Source of the DNA: Roseiarcus sp963772555
Lineage (GTDB): Bacteria; Pseudomonadota; Alphaproteobacteria; Rhizobiales; Beijerinckiaceae
Length of the DNA: 64,000 nucleotides
Direction of reading: 5' to 3'
Assembly (NCBI GenBank): GCA_963772555.1
Contig: CAVYXQ010000024.1
Location: forward strand, 62,001 to 126,000
Each line of letters starts with the position of its first letter. The first letter of the stretch is position 1. Below the pieces are notes generated by a model. The model did no database searches. It saw only the letters and a program-made list of their open reading frames with translations, and was not told the DNA's origin. The translations under genes and the position numbers were made by a program. Positions 16,032 to 25,453 of the stretch are shown here, piece after piece.

Positions 16032-18293
16032 TTGACGGGGACCAAGACGGCCACTGGCGCGCGCCAACCGGCGCCCTTCGATGACGGCGGTCTTACCGGC
16101 CGACTGGGGCTCGTTGTGGTGGGCGCCGCCTTTGTGTTGGCGCTCGCGACGTTTCTCATCTTCGCAGGGTTCACGCCCGTTCTTCCAACCGCCAATGTCG
16201 TTGAAGTGCTTTTGCTCGGCGACGGCCTCGTCGTCATCATTCTCATCGTCCTGATCGGAATCGAGCTCGCCAGGCTTCGGGCTGCTCGAAGGGCGGCGCG
16301 CGCGGGCGCGCGGCTGCACAGCCGCTTTGTCGCGCTGTTTTCGCTGGTGGCCGCGATCCCGGCCATTGTGACTGCGGTCGTCGCCACCGTCTCCGTCGAG
16401 TGGGCGATCAACCCGCGATTCATGAGCGACGTCGCGGCGTTCATCAATGAGTTGAATCAGGCGACGCAACTCTACCGGGAATCGCAGTGCCGGGGTCTGC
16501 TCCGCGATGTGGAGCTCACGGCAGGCGATATCTCGCGTAGCGCACTGCTTCTGCGCTCCGATCCGCTTCAGTTCAGGAACTACTTCAGTTCGCGCTCCAG
16601 GACCCTTGGATTCAATGCCGCGGCGCTGATGAAGAGCGACGGAACGCCCGTCCAGATCGCAGAGGGATCGGACGAGAAACTGATCGCAAGGCCCGATCCT
16701 TCCGACTTCCGCGACGCAATGAATGGCGAGGCGCTTTGCGGGTTCCTCGGGGTGGGCAACGTATTTGTTGGCATTCGGCCCATTCCCGGGGCCGACGGCC
16801 AGTTCCTTTATGCTGCTCGGGAGATCGATCCACTGGCAGCAAAAGTGGCCGACGACGCCGCCAGTGTCTCCAACTTGTTCGGGCGTTTCGAGGCCCATCG
16901 TCACAGTCTCGAGCTCGGCTTTGCAATCGTATTCGTTCTGTTGGCCCTGACGATGCTGTTCTCGGCGATCTGGCTTGGACTCGCGTGGGCCAGCCGGCTT
17001 GTGGGGCCGATCCGCAGGCTCATCCGTGCGACCGACGATGTGGCCTCGGGCAATTTGCAGGTTCAGGTGCCGACGCGCGCCTCGGACGGAGACCTCGGTC
17101 ACCTTGGGGAAACTTTCAACAAGATGACGTCCGAATTGTTGCGTCAGCAGACCCGGCTGATTGAGGCCAACTCGTTGAATGACGAACGGCGCGCCTTTAT
17201 CGAGGCCGTTTTGTCCGGCGTGCCGGCAGGGGTGCTCGGCGTCGACAATGAGGGCGTGATCACCGTTTCCAATGCCGCCGCCGAACGGCTGCTCGGCGGC
17301 GAAAAGGGCCTGATCGGCCGACCGCTCAAGGCCATCCAGCAGAACATCGCGGTAATTTGGGAACAGGCGCGGTCGCGGCATTTGCGCCTCCACCAGGGAC
17401 AAGCGACCATCATGCGAGAGGGCCGGGAACGCATCCTCAACGTCAGGGTCACCGGCAATCCTGGCCGCGACGACCGTGCGAGCGTCATCACCCTCGATGA
17501 CATCAGCGATCTCGTCACGGCGCAGCGGACCGCCGCATGGGCGGACGTTGCGCGGCGCATCGCTCACGAGATCAAGAATCCCTTGACGCCTATCCAGCTG
17601 TCGGCGGAACGTCTCAAACGTCGCTACGGCCGACACATCGTCGAAGGCAAGGACGTCTTCGATCAGTGCACCGAAACGATCATCCGGCAGGTCGACGATA
17701 TCAAGCGCATGGTGGACGAGTTCTCTTCCTTCGCGCGGATGCCGAAGGCTCGGCCGGTGCGCGATGATCTGACGGACTGCGTTCGGCAGGCCATCTTCCT
17801 GATGCGCGTCGGACGGGCGGACATAGTCTTCGAAGAACAATTGCCGGCTGAGCCGGTGCTCGCCGAGTTCGATCGTCGGCTCATTTCCCAGGCTCTCACC
17901 AATGTTTTGAAAAACGCCGCGGAAGGCATTGATGCACTTGGAACCAGCGAGGATAAGGGAATGGTTTCGGTGACGTTGGACGCTAAGAACCGGGACTTCA
18001 TCGAAATCATTGTCAGCGACAACGGCAAGGGCTTCCCCGGCGAAGATCGCCATCGCCTGATAGAGCCTTACGTGACGACCCGGGCAGAGGGCACCGGGCT
18101 AGGCCTGCCGATCGTCGTCAAGATTTTCGAGGATCACGGCGGGGGCGTCGATCTTCTCGACGGCCTTGTCCGCGCGGACGGCGGTCGCGGCGCAACGGTG
18201 CTGATGCGGTTGCCGGCGCTTGCTCCCGAGGCAATCCGGGGCTCGCAAGACAAGGAGCAAGACAAGGAGAAAGTCGGGTCCCCTGATGGCTGA
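16032..18293 (+). CDS. ntrY: Membrane sensor histidine kinase NtrY
   Basis: 753 residues, normal for NtrY. N-terminal membrane helices (about 18-135) lead to an extracytoplasmic region, a further helix near 300, a HAMP linker (about 320-375), a PAS domain (about 385-490), and a kinase core with the phospho-accepting His near 512 in RRIAHEIKNPLTPIQ. The ATPase part shows NVLKNAAEGID, DNGKGFP and GTGLGLPIV. It is partner to NtrX. The start is a TTG at 16032 with GGTTCGGGG just upstream. Its 3' end overlaps ntrX by 8 bases. Confidence 0.94.
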   Translation: MTGTKTATGARQPAPFDDGGLTGRLGLVVVGAAFVLALATFLIFAGFTPVLPTANVVEVLLLGDGLVVIILIVLIGIELARLRAARRAARAGARLHSRFVALFSLVAAIPAIVTAVVATVSVEWAINPRFMSDVAAFINELNQATQLYRESQCRGLLRDVELTAGDISRSALLLRSDPLQFRNYFSSRSRTLGFNAAALMKSDGTPVQIAEGSDEKLIARPDPSDFRDAMNGEALCGFLGVGNVFVGIRPIPGADGQFLYAAREIDPLAAKVADDAASVSNLFGRFEAHRHSLELGFAIVFVLLALTMLFSAIWLGLAWASRLVGPIRRLIRATDDVASGNLQVQVPTRASDGDLGHLGETFNKMTSELLRQQTRLIEANSLNDERRAFIEAVLSGVPAGVLGVDNEGVITVSNAAAERLLGGEKGLIGRPLKAIQQNIAVIWEQARSRHLRLHQGQATIMREGRERILNVRVTGNPGRDDRASVITLDDISDLVTAQRTAAWADVARRIAHEIKNPLTPIQLSAERLKRRYGRHIVEGKDVFDQCTETIIRQVDDIKRMVDEFSSFARMPKARPVRDDLTDCVRQAIFLMRVGRADIVFEEQLPAEPVLAEFDRRLISQALTNVLKNAAEGIDALGTSEDKGMVSVTLDAKNRDFIEIIVSDNGKGFPGEDRHRLIEPYVTTRAEGTGLGLPIVVKIFEDHGGGVDLLDGLVRADGGRGATVLMRLPALAPEAIRGSQDKEQDKEKVGSPDG

Positions 18294-19650
18294 TATTCTG
18301 ATCGTCGATGACGAAGACGACATCCGCGAACTCGTCGCCGGGATCCTCGAGGACGAGGGTCACGGCGCGCGTCTTGCGCGGAATTCGGACGAGGCGATTG
18401 CAGCCCTCGAAGCGCGCCGGCCGCAATTGGTCCTGCTCGACATCTGGCTGCAGGGATCGAAGCTGGACGGCCTGCAACTTCTCGAGGCGGTCAAGCGCCA
18501 GAACCCGACAGTTCCGGTGGTGATGATTTCGGGTCACGGCAACATCGAGACCGCAGTGACGGCGATCAAGCTGGGAGCGTACGACTTTATTGAGAAGCCA
18601 TTCAAGGCCGATCGTCTCATCCTGATCGCGGAACGCGCGCTCGAGATTTCACGGCTCAAACGCGAGGTCAGCGACCTGCGGGCCCGCGGGGGCGGAGCCG
18701 ACCGCATGGTCGGGTCGTCGCCAGCCGTCGCCAACCTGAGACGCATCATCGAGAAGCTGGGACCGGCAAATTCCCGAGTGTTGATTTCGGGCGCCGCGGG
18801 CTCCGGGAAAGAACTTGCCGCGCGGCTCATTCACGAACGATCCGTGCGTGCCGACGGTCCATTCGTCGTCCTCAACGCCCCTGCGATGTCACCGGAAGGC
18901 ATGGAGGCGGAGCTCTTTGGAGTCGAGGCCCGGCCGGAAATTCCGCGTCGTATCGGCGCTCTCGAGGAAGCTCATGGGGGAACGCTCTATCTCGACGAGG
19001 TCGCCGACATGCCGCGCGAGACGCAGGCCAAAATCCTGCGCGTCCTTGTCGACCAGAACTTTCAGCGCGTCGGCGGTTCATCTCGGGTGCACGTCGATGT
19101 GCGCATCATCTCCTCGACCAGCCGCGACCTTGCCGAAGCAATAACCGAAGGAAGGTTCCGCGAAGACCTCTTTCATCGTCTTTCCGTCGTGCCGATCAGA
19201 GTTCCGTCGCTCGCCGAACGTCGCGAGGATATCCCCGAGCTTGTGCAATATTTCCTGGAATTTTCGGCCGCCAATATGGGTGTCGCGCCACGACGGATCG
19301 CCGCCGACGCGATGGCGGTCCTGCAGTCGCACGATTGGCCGGGAAACGTTCGCCAACTGCGTAATAACGTAGAAAGACTGATGATTCTGGCGGTCGGTGA
19401 TCCGAATGCGGAAATCTCCGCCTCGATGCTGCCCGCCGAGGTCGGCGCGCTGGTGCCCGTGGTGGCAAGCGGGATCGGAGGCGAAAAGCTTCTGAGCCTT
19501 CCGTTGCGCGAAGCTCGTGAAGCTTTTGAACGTGATTACCTGATCGCGCAGATCAGCCGGTTTGGCGGAAACATCTCGAGAACCGCCGAGTTCATTGGAA
19601 TGGAGCGTTCCGCGTTGCATCGCAAACTCAAAACTCTCGGCGTGGAATGA
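18286..19650 (+). CDS. ntrX: Response regulator NtrX
   Basis: 454 residues: receiver domain with Asp52 in LLDIWLQG, AAA+ domain with Walker A GAAGSGKE, and a C-terminal Fis-type HTH (ISRTAEFIGMERSALHRKLK). The GAFTGA loop is absent; the corresponding segment reads ELFGVEARPEIPRRIG. This is known for alphaproteobacterial NtrX, which therefore should not activate sigma-54 polymerase in the usual way. The ATG overlaps the end of ntrY, showing coupling. It acts with NtrY in nitrogen, redox and envelope control in related bacteria. Confidence 0.94.
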   Translation: MADILIVDDEDDIRELVAGILEDEGHGARLARNSDEAIAALEARRPQLVLLDIWLQGSKLDGLQLLEAVKRQNPTVPVVMISGHGNIETAVTAIKLGAYDFIEKPFKADRLILIAERALEISRLKREVSDLRARGGGADRMVGSSPAVANLRRIIEKLGPANSRVLISGAAGSGKELAARLIHERSVRADGPFVVLNAPAMSPEGMEAELFGVEARPEIPRRIGALEEAHGGTLYLDEVADMPRETQAKILRVLVDQNFQRVGGSSRVHVDVRIISSTSRDLAEAITEGRFREDLFHRLSVVPIRVPSLAERREDIPELVQYFLEFSAANMGVAPRRIAADAMAVLQSHDWPGNVRQLRNNVERLMILAVGDPNAEISASMLPAEVGALVPVVASGIGGEKLLSLPLREAREAFERDYLIAQISRFGGNISRTAEFIGMERSALHRKLKTLGVE

Positions 19651-19857
19651 CACTTGCAGCAACGGAGCGAGCCTCGGGACATACTTCGCCAGGGCGGAGA
19701 GCGCCGTGAAAACCGTTTTAACATCGTTATTTCGTTTTATCTTTTCGCTCGTGCGCTTATATGTGGTATAGGGATCGTGCCGCGTGTCGCACCAGGCGCG
19801 CATGAGGATCGAATAACAACGGCACCGTAGCAGCGGGCCCAACAAACGGAAAAACTC

Positions 19858-20112
19858 ATGGCAACGGAGAAGGCGCAAAACCTCCAGGACACGTTCTTAA
19901 ATCATGTGAGAAAATCCAAAACCTCGGTCACGATTTTTCTGGTCAATGGGGTCAAGCTGCAGGGCTTCGTTACGTGGTTCGACAACTTCTGCGTCTTGTT
20001 GCGGCGGGATGGACATTCTCAGCTGGTCTACAAACACGCGATCTCCACCATCATGCCAGCGAGCCCGATCACAATGTTCGAAGCCGTTGAGGAAGGCGCC
20101 GACGCCCACTGA
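19858..20112 (+). CDS. hfq: RNA chaperone Hfq
   Basis: 84 residues with both Sm motifs: Sm1 around TFLNHVRKSKTSVTIFLVNGVKLQGFV and Sm2 around LVYKHAISTIMPA. It forms a hexameric ring that pairs small RNAs with mRNAs. The gene sits between ntrX and hflX, the order conserved in alphaproteobacteria. The 207 bases before it contain an A+T-rich patch (TTATATGTGGTATAGGG, about 19752-19772) that is a plausible -10 region of its own promoter. Confidence 0.97.
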   Translation: MATEKAQNLQDTFLNHVRKSKTSVTIFLVNGVKLQGFVTWFDNFCVLLRRDGHSQLVYKHAISTIMPASPITMFEAVEEGADAH

Positions 20113-21484
20113 AGCCGTAAAAGCCCGCCGCCGTCCAATCGATGGCCGCGAACGCGCCGCCGCCTCGCGGACGCGAACGCTGGTGGTCTGCCCGCATCTC
20201 ACGCGGGGGCGCCTCGGGGAAAATGGCGCGTTGCGAAGTCCCGAGGCGCGCCAAGAGGAGGCGGTCGGGCTCGCGCGGGCGATCGATCTGAACATCGTGG
20301 GCGCCGAGACCGTCCCGGTCGCCGCCATACGGCCCGCCACCTTTTTGGGCAAGGGCAAAGTCGAGACCCTCGCCGACGAGGCAAAGTCCAAGGCGGTCGA
20401 ACTTGTCGTATTCGATTGCGCCTTGTCGCCGGTCCAGCAGCGCAATCTCGAAAAGGCCTTCGGCTGCAAGGTCATCGACCGGATCGGACTGATCCTCGAG
20501 ATTTTTGGGCGAAGAGCCCGGACAGCGGAGGGTGCGCTCCAGGTCGAGTTGGCTCACCTGACGTATCAGCGCTCACGTCTGGTCAGATCGTGGACTCACC
20601 TCGAGCGGCAGCGTGGTGGATTCGGGTTTCTCGGCGGGCCCGGCGAAACCCAGATTGAAACGGATCGGCGGCTTATTCAGGAACGTATGGCTCGCATTGA
20701 ACGTCAATTGGAGGGCGTGAAACGGATGCGCGCCCTGCATCGCGCGAGCCGTAGCGAGGTTCCCTATCCGACGGTGGCGCTGGTAGGCTACACCAACGCA
20801 GGCAAATCGACGCTGTTCAATCGGCTGACCCACGCGCAAGTCGCCGCCGCCGATATGCTGTTCGCTACCCTTGATCCGACGATGAGGCTGATCAAGCTGC
20901 CGCACGGCGGGTCGGCGATTCTGTCCGACACCGTCGGCTTTATCTCCGATTTGCCTACGATGCTGATCTCCGCTTTTCGGGCGACGCTGGAAGAGGTTCG
21001 AGCCGCCGACGCGATCGTCCATGTTCGCGACATTTCCCACGCCGACAGCGAACCTCAGAACCAGGATGTCGAGGCGATCCTCGGCGAGCTTGGCGTCGGA
21101 GACCGGGTCGACCGGGTGATCGAAGTCTGGAACAAGCTCGACCGGCTCGACCCCGACGAGAGGTCCATGCTGGCAAAGGAACAGGAACTGCGTAGCTCCA
21201 GTCCACTGGCGGTGTCCGCAATGACCGGGGAGGGGATCGACCGCCTCCTTGTCGCAATCGAAGATCGGTTGGGGCAGGGGCGGTCGCTCGTCGAGCTTAC
21301 CCTCGACGCGGCTGACGGACAGGGACTGCACTGGCTCTACGAGCACGCTGAGGTGATGAGCCGCTGCGATGAGGGCGCGGGTCTCCATCTTACCGTTCGC
21401 GTTGCGCCCGATCAGGTCGAGCGGGTGAAGAGACGCTTCCCGAACGCGGAGCAGAACGGCGCCGGCGATGAGCTCGGCCACTAG
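20087..21484 (+). CDS. hflX: GTPase HflX
   Basis: About 465 residues. HflX is a ribosome-associated GTPase that splits stalled ribosomes. The N-terminal domain contains the glycine-rich PATFLGKGKVE; the middle has FLGGPGETQIETDRR; the GTPase part shows G1 GYTNAGKST near residue 234, G3 DTVGFI and G4 NKLD. No ATG or GTG lies at the expected start. The TTG at 20087, inside the end of hfq, is the best candidate because the sequence from TRTLVVCPHL on belongs to the conserved domain. The start is therefore tentative. Confidence 0.9.
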   Translation: MRKAPTPTEAVKARRRPIDGRERAAASRTRTLVVCPHLTRGRLGENGALRSPEARQEEAVGLARAIDLNIVGAETVPVAAIRPATFLGKGKVETLADEAKSKAVELVVFDCALSPVQQRNLEKAFGCKVIDRIGLILEIFGRRARTAEGALQVELAHLTYQRSRLVRSWTHLERQRGGFGFLGGPGETQIETDRRLIQERMARIERQLEGVKRMRALHRASRSEVPYPTVALVGYTNAGKSTLFNRLTHAQVAAADMLFATLDPTMRLIKLPHGGSAILSDTVGFISDLPTMLISAFRATLEEVRAADAIVHVRDISHADSEPQNQDVEAILGELGVGDRVDRVIEVWNKLDRLDPDERSMLAKEQELRSSSPLAVSAMTGEGIDRLLVAIEDRLGQGRSLVELTLDAADGQGLHWLYEHAEVMSRCDEGAGLHLTVRVAPDQVERVKRRFPNAEQNGAGDELGH

Positions 21485-21618
21485 TCTCTAGCCGCGCGAC
21501 TGAAGGCTTTTCCCGGGCGACAGGCCCGCGGACACGACCCAACTTCGAGCCGCTCGAAGAGCGCATGCGCCGTGCGTCAATTCCGCAGCGCCGACGCAAG
21601 TTGAGCGCGCAGGCGGCG

Positions 21619-23303
21619 CTAGTCTAGTGTCCGTCCATAAACGCTAAGTTTTTGAAATTATTTGTTGAATCGCTGTCCTTACGAATGCAAGGCCCGGCGG
21701 TTTCGGCTAAGCTTTCGGATCAAGCCACTGATTCGGAAGGCGAAACCGCCACCGCCGGAGCCCGACAATGCGTCAGGAACGCACCGTCCAGGCCAGCATA
21801 TTCGATCTCTTCGCCGACCACGAGATCGGCCAGGAACTGAAGGCGATGTCGCAGTGGCTGGACGAGCATCGCGAGCTCATCGGGCTGGCGGCGGAGGATC
21901 TGCGCCGACACGGCGTTAAGGAGACCGGGCGAGAAGGCCTTCCGGCCGAGTCGGTCTTGCGCTGCGCGCTTCTCAAGCAGCATCGCCAGCTGAGCTATGA
22001 GGAGCTGGCGTTTCATCTTGAAGACTCGGCCTCGTTTCGCGCCTTCGCGCGGCTGCCGCTGTCGTGGACGCCGAAGAAGTCGGTGCTGCACAGGACCATC
22101 AGCGCCATCCGGGCCCAGACATGGGAGGCGATCAATCGCGTCCTGCTGGCCAGCGCGCGTCAGGAGAAAGTCGAGACCGGCAAGGTCGTGCGGCTGGACA
22201 GCACGGTCGCCGCCGCGCTCATGCATGAGCCGAGCGACAGCAGTCTTCTCTGGGATGCGGCCCGCGTGATGGTGCGGCTGTTGAAGGCGGCCGAGGCCTT
22301 GGTCGGCGGTCTCGAGTGGCGCAATCATCGGCGCGCGGCGAAGAAGCGAGCGCGCGCGATCGAATATGGCCGCGACCGACTGAAACGGGTCCAGCATTAT
22401 CGTGAGCTGATCAAGCTGACCCGGGCGACCCTGGCCTATGTTGATCAGGCCGCAACGCAGGTATGGCAGGCGCCGGACCCGATCGCCGTCACGCTGTGGC
22501 AGGCCGAGCTCCGTCACTATCGTCTGCTGATCGAGCGGATCATCGCCCAGGCCGAGCGTCGCGTTCTTAATGGCGAGGCGGTTCCCGCCAACGAGAAGAT
22601 CGTCAGCCTGTTCGAGCCGCACGCCGACATCATCGTCAAAGGCGGCCGCAAGGTTCAGTACGGCCACAAGCTCAACCTGACCACCGGCCGGAGCGGCTTG
22701 ATCCTCGACCTGGTGATCGAGACCGGCAATCCGGCGGACAGCGAACGGTTGTTGCCCATGCTGAAGCGCCATATCGCCTGCTACGGCAAGTCGCCCCGAC
22801 AGGCCGCCGCCGACGGCGGTTTCGCCAGCCGTGACAATCTCGCCCAGGCGAAGGCCCTTGGCGTCCACGACATGGCCTTCCACAAGAAGGCCGGCCTGCG
22901 CATCAAGGACATGGTCAAGAGCAACTGGGTCTACCGCAAGCTGCGCAACTTCCGAGCCGGCATCGAATCCGACATCTCGTGTTTGAAGCGCGCCTATGGT
23001 CTGGCGCGCTGCGTCTGGCGCGGGCTCGACCACTTCAAGGCCTACGTCTGGTCCTCGGTCGTCGCCTACAACCTCGCCCTCTTTGCCCGGCTCAAGCCGA
23101 CCTGATTTCTCGTCTTCGGCCGAAGGCGCGCAAGCCTGGTTGAGCCCGAGTCGGCCTCTCATTCTGAATTCCTGAACTTGGCGGCCGGATCAGCCCACGC
23201 AGCAGCCACAGCAAACGAAATGGCTCCCAAACGGCCCAGTTCATCGCCAACGCGATTGATTCCAGCCGAAAAATCATGCGTTTATGGACGGACACTAGAC
23301 TAG
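21619..23303 (+). mobile_element. Complete insertion sequence with 17-bp terminal inverted repeats
   Basis: The ends TGTCCGTCCATAAACGC (21628-21644) and its perfect inverse (23278-23294) bound a 1667-bp element. Outside them the bases CTAGTCTAG (left) and CTAGACTAG (right) are also inverse to each other. This is best explained by insertion at the centre of the palindrome CTAGT-CTAG-ACTAG with duplication of the central CTAG. The element carries one transposase gene and lies between the convergent hflX and mazG genes without damaging either. Confidence 0.9.
21768..23105 (+). CDS. Transposase, DDE type (ISNCY/IS1182-like)
   Basis: 445 residues. The N-terminal part (SVLRCALLKQHRQLSYEELAFHLEDS) is the DUF772-type domain of IS5/IS1182-like transposases. 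The catalytic triad is visible: Asp in RLDSTVAAA (about 142), Asp in AAADGGFAS (about 346) and Glu in GIESDISCLKRAYGLARC (about 400). All three residues and the terminal repeats are intact, so the element may still be active. Family assignment rests on recalled likeness to transposases labelled ISNCY in Rhizobiales and is tentative. Confidence 0.85.
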   Translation: MRQERTVQASIFDLFADHEIGQELKAMSQWLDEHRELIGLAAEDLRRHGVKETGREGLPAESVLRCALLKQHRQLSYEELAFHLEDSASFRAFARLPLSWTPKKSVLHRTISAIRAQTWEAINRVLLASARQEKVETGKVVRLDSTVAAALMHEPSDSSLLWDAARVMVRLLKAAEALVGGLEWRNHRRAAKKRARAIEYGRDRLKRVQHYRELIKLTRATLAYVDQAATQVWQAPDPIAVTLWQAELRHYRLLIERIIAQAERRVLNGEAVPANEKIVSLFEPHADIIVKGGRKVQYGHKLNLTTGRSGLILDLVIETGNPADSERLLPMLKRHIACYGKSPRQAAADGGFASRDNLAQAKALGVHDMAFHKKAGLRIKDMVKSNWVYRKLRNFRAGIESDISCLKRAYGLARCVWRGLDHFKAYVWSSVVAYNLALFARLKPT

Positions 23304-23391
23304 GAAAGCCGACGCCGGTTGGACTCGAAAATTATGCGACGATCTTTGCATAAATGAAATCTGCACGGGTCGGTCAGCCAAGCTGATGTCG

Positions 23392-24225
23392 CTAGCGATT
23401 TCCGGCCTCGAAAGACTTAGCTTCCGCCCATAAAGTCTCCATCTCATCGAGACCTGCGGTCTCAGGCTTGCGTCCGTCCTCGGCGAGGCGACGTTCCATG
23501 TGAGCGAAGCGCCGCTCGAATTTGGCGTTGGCAGCGCGCAGCGCCGCCTCCGGATCGACCCTGAGGTGGCGCGCCAGGTTCACCGCCGCAAACAGAAGGT
23601 CGCCGACTTCAGCCGACAACGCCTCCCGCGAGGAGGCGCCGATCTCGGCTTCCACCTCCTCGATCTCCTCGCGAACTTTGGCGATCACCGCGCTGGCGTC
23701 ATTCCAGTCAAAGCCGACCTTGGCGGCCTTTTCCTGCATCTTGAGGGCGCGAGACAGCGCCGGCAAAGTCGTCGGAACGCCGCCCAGCGCGCCGGAGGGC
23801 GCCTCCCGCGAGTGGCCGGCGACCGCCCGCGCCTCGGCGCGGAGGCGCTTCTCCTCCGCCTTGATCCGGCCCCATAGCGCTTTCACCCCGTCCGGGTCCA
23901 ATTCGCGGAGGTCCGCAAAAACGTGCGGATGGCGCCGGATGAGCTTTTCTGTGATCGCCTCGACCACGCCGCCGAAATCGAAAAGGCCTGCCTCCTCCGC
24001 CATGCGAGCGTGAAAGGCGACCTGCAGCAGGAGGTCTCCCAACTCGTCGCGCAAGTCCGCCATGTCGCCGCGTTCGATGGCGTCCGCGACCTCATAGGCC
24101 TCCTCGACTGTGTAAGGCGCAATCGAGAGGAAGGTCTGCTCGCGGTCCCAAGGGCAACCCTGAACCGGGTCACGAAGCCGCGCCATGATCTCAACGAGCC
24201 TGCGGATGTCTCTCGACGGTTGCAT
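23392..24225 (-). CDS. mazG: Nucleoside triphosphate pyrophosphohydrolase MazG
   Basis: 277 residues with two MazG domains. The N-terminal one shows LRDPVQGCPWDREQTF, EEAYEVADAIE and ELGDLLLQVAFHA; the second has EEIEEVEAEI and EVGDLLFAAVNLARHL. The EExxE/ExxD sets that bind magnesium are complete. It hydrolyses (d)NTPs to monophosphates and clears abnormal nucleotides. The Met at 24225 (MQPSRDIRRLVEIMARLRD) was preferred to one 15 codons upstream. In relatives it is also next to hflX; here an insertion sequence separates them. Confidence 0.93.
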   Translation of the reverse strand: MQPSRDIRRLVEIMARLRDPVQGCPWDREQTFLSIAPYTVEEAYEVADAIERGDMADLRDELGDLLLQVAFHARMAEEAGLFDFGGVVEAITEKLIRRHPHVFADLRELDPDGVKALWGRIKAEEKRLRAEARAVAGHSREAPSGALGGVPTTLPALSRALKMQEKAAKVGFDWNDASAVIAKVREEIEEVEAEIGASSREALSAEVGDLLFAAVNLARHLRVDPEAALRAANAKFERRFAHMERRLAEDGRKPETAGLDEMETLWAEAKSFEAGNR

Positions 24226-24268
24226 CACTGGCCCTCTGTCGGCTCTGCGAAGCTCGGAGCAAAAGCGC

Positions 24269-24293
24269 AAAAAGCGCGGCTTTGAGCCGCGCT
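24269..24293 (-). terminator. Intrinsic terminator of the cold-shock gene
   Basis: On the minus strand, arms AGCGCGGCT and AGCCGCGCT around a CAA loop are followed at once by TTTTT. It is placed about 45 bases after the stop codon of the cold-shock protein gene. Confidence 0.85.
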
Positions 24294-24336
24294 GCCAAAC
24301 CGAATTCGCGCTTGAACGCAGCCCTTCAGCCCCGGA

Positions 24337-25002
24337 TCAGATCGAGAGCGAAATGGCTTCCCGGCCCTTGGGCGTGTCCACCACGCGCATGTTGACCTGC
24401 TGGCCCTCGGCGAGATGGGAGATGCCGGCTGGGCCGAGGATGGAGATATGGACGAAGACATCCTTCCCGCCGTCCTCGCTCGCTACGAAGCCGAAACCCT
24501 TGGCGTCGTCGAACCACTTGACCTTACCGGTGACCGAAACGGCAGTCGACGCATCGGGAGCGACGCGGCGAGGGCGGGGGGCATCGCCGTAGGCGCGTTG
24601 AGGGCGCTCGACAACCCCAGTCGCATCGACCTCGAGAACGCGCGTGACTTGCGCGCCCTTGGCTCCGGCACCGACCTGAACCCGCAGCTTGGCGCCCGCG
24701 GGAACCGTCTCGTGACCGGCTCCGTGGAGAGCGTTGGCGTGGAGGAAGGCGTCGCCCTGGCCGTCAGCCAACTCGACAAAGCCATAGCCTTTGTCGGCCT
24801 TGAACCACTTCACCACCGCGTCAACTGCAGGAGCGCTGGGGTTCACCGGCGTCGAAGGGCCGCCCATTTGTGGAGCGCCGAAGCCGCCTTCCGGAGCGCC
24901 GCCATGGCCGCGCGGCTGGCGGGACCTCAATTCGTAAGGCATTGGACCATCATCATCGAAGCCGCGCTTGCGAGGCGCACGAAAATCCTTACCCTTGCTC
25001 AT
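24337..25002 (-). CDS. Double cold-shock-domain protein
   Basis: 221 residues with two cold-shock domains. The first (about 60-125) has VVKWFKADKGYGFVEL and AFLHANAL; the second (about 155-221) has GKVKWFDDAKGFGFV and DVFVHIS, so both RNP1/RNP2 single-strand nucleic-acid-binding motifs are present, the second closer to consensus. An Arg/Gly-rich N-terminus (about 1-55) precedes them. This two-domain form is common in Rhizobiales and is thought to act as an RNA chaperone. A long gene-free leader lies upstream and a strong terminator downstream. Confidence 0.9.
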   Translation of the reverse strand: MSKGKDFRAPRKRGFDDDGPMPYELRSRQPRGHGGAPEGGFGAPQMGGPSTPVNPSAPAVDAVVKWFKADKGYGFVELADGQGDAFLHANALHGAGHETVPAGAKLRVQVGAGAKGAQVTRVLEVDATGVVERPQRAYGDAPRPRRVAPDASTAVSVTGKVKWFDDAKGFGFVASEDGGKDVFVHISILGPAGISHLAEGQQVNMRVVDTPKGREAISLSI

Positions 25003-25453
25003 GTTAGTCCAAAGTCTCCAAACCTAATCCATAGGACGAGGCCAGACGCGGCCCCTCGCGATCGCCGCGCTTGCGGCGAAACCCCAGCGGCTCGTCAGCA
25101 CCACCGGACGCTACCGGTTGGACGTGAAAGCCTCTTATCTGTTAAATTCGTCAAAGGCGGCATCTCTCCACGGCAGGAAGGGCCTGGCGTCGCGCGTCCG
25201 CACTTTGCTCGCGAGCCGGCTCGAAAATCTCGCCCCGTCGCGACAAATTCAAATGAACCGATCTAGTCATCGATTAGCTCGCCCGTTCCGCTCAAAACCA
25301 CGAACGGACCCCAACGGTCAAGCAATACCTCATTTCCTTCGCCATTTCCAGACGTCCGTTGGCGCAAAATCAAAGTATTTCTCGTCCGAAAGCCTATCCG
25401 CAGGCTAACGCCTTGCAGTCAAGCCCGCCTCCGCGCGACTGCCTGAAAAGCCC
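25003..25453. other. Gene-free stretch upstream of the cold-shock gene
   Basis: 451 bases between the cold-shock gene and the end of parE, both on the minus strand. It must hold the cold-shock promoter and leader. A less G+C-rich patch is at about 25130-25160. I see no convincing coding frame, tRNA or terminator in it. Confidence 0.5.

Noticed and set aside
15978..18053. 691-codon open frame antisense to ntrY
   Set aside because: It is a shadow of the ntrY codon pattern, and the translation shows no domain.
18286..19650. Loss of GAFTGA in NtrX as a novelty
   Set aside because: This is a known property of alphaproteobacterial NtrX proteins, so it is noted in the gene entry only.
25118..25408. 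96-codon plus-strand frame between the cold-shock gene and parE
   Set aside because: Ser/Arg-rich composition without pattern; it lies in the promoter/leader region of the cold-shock gene.
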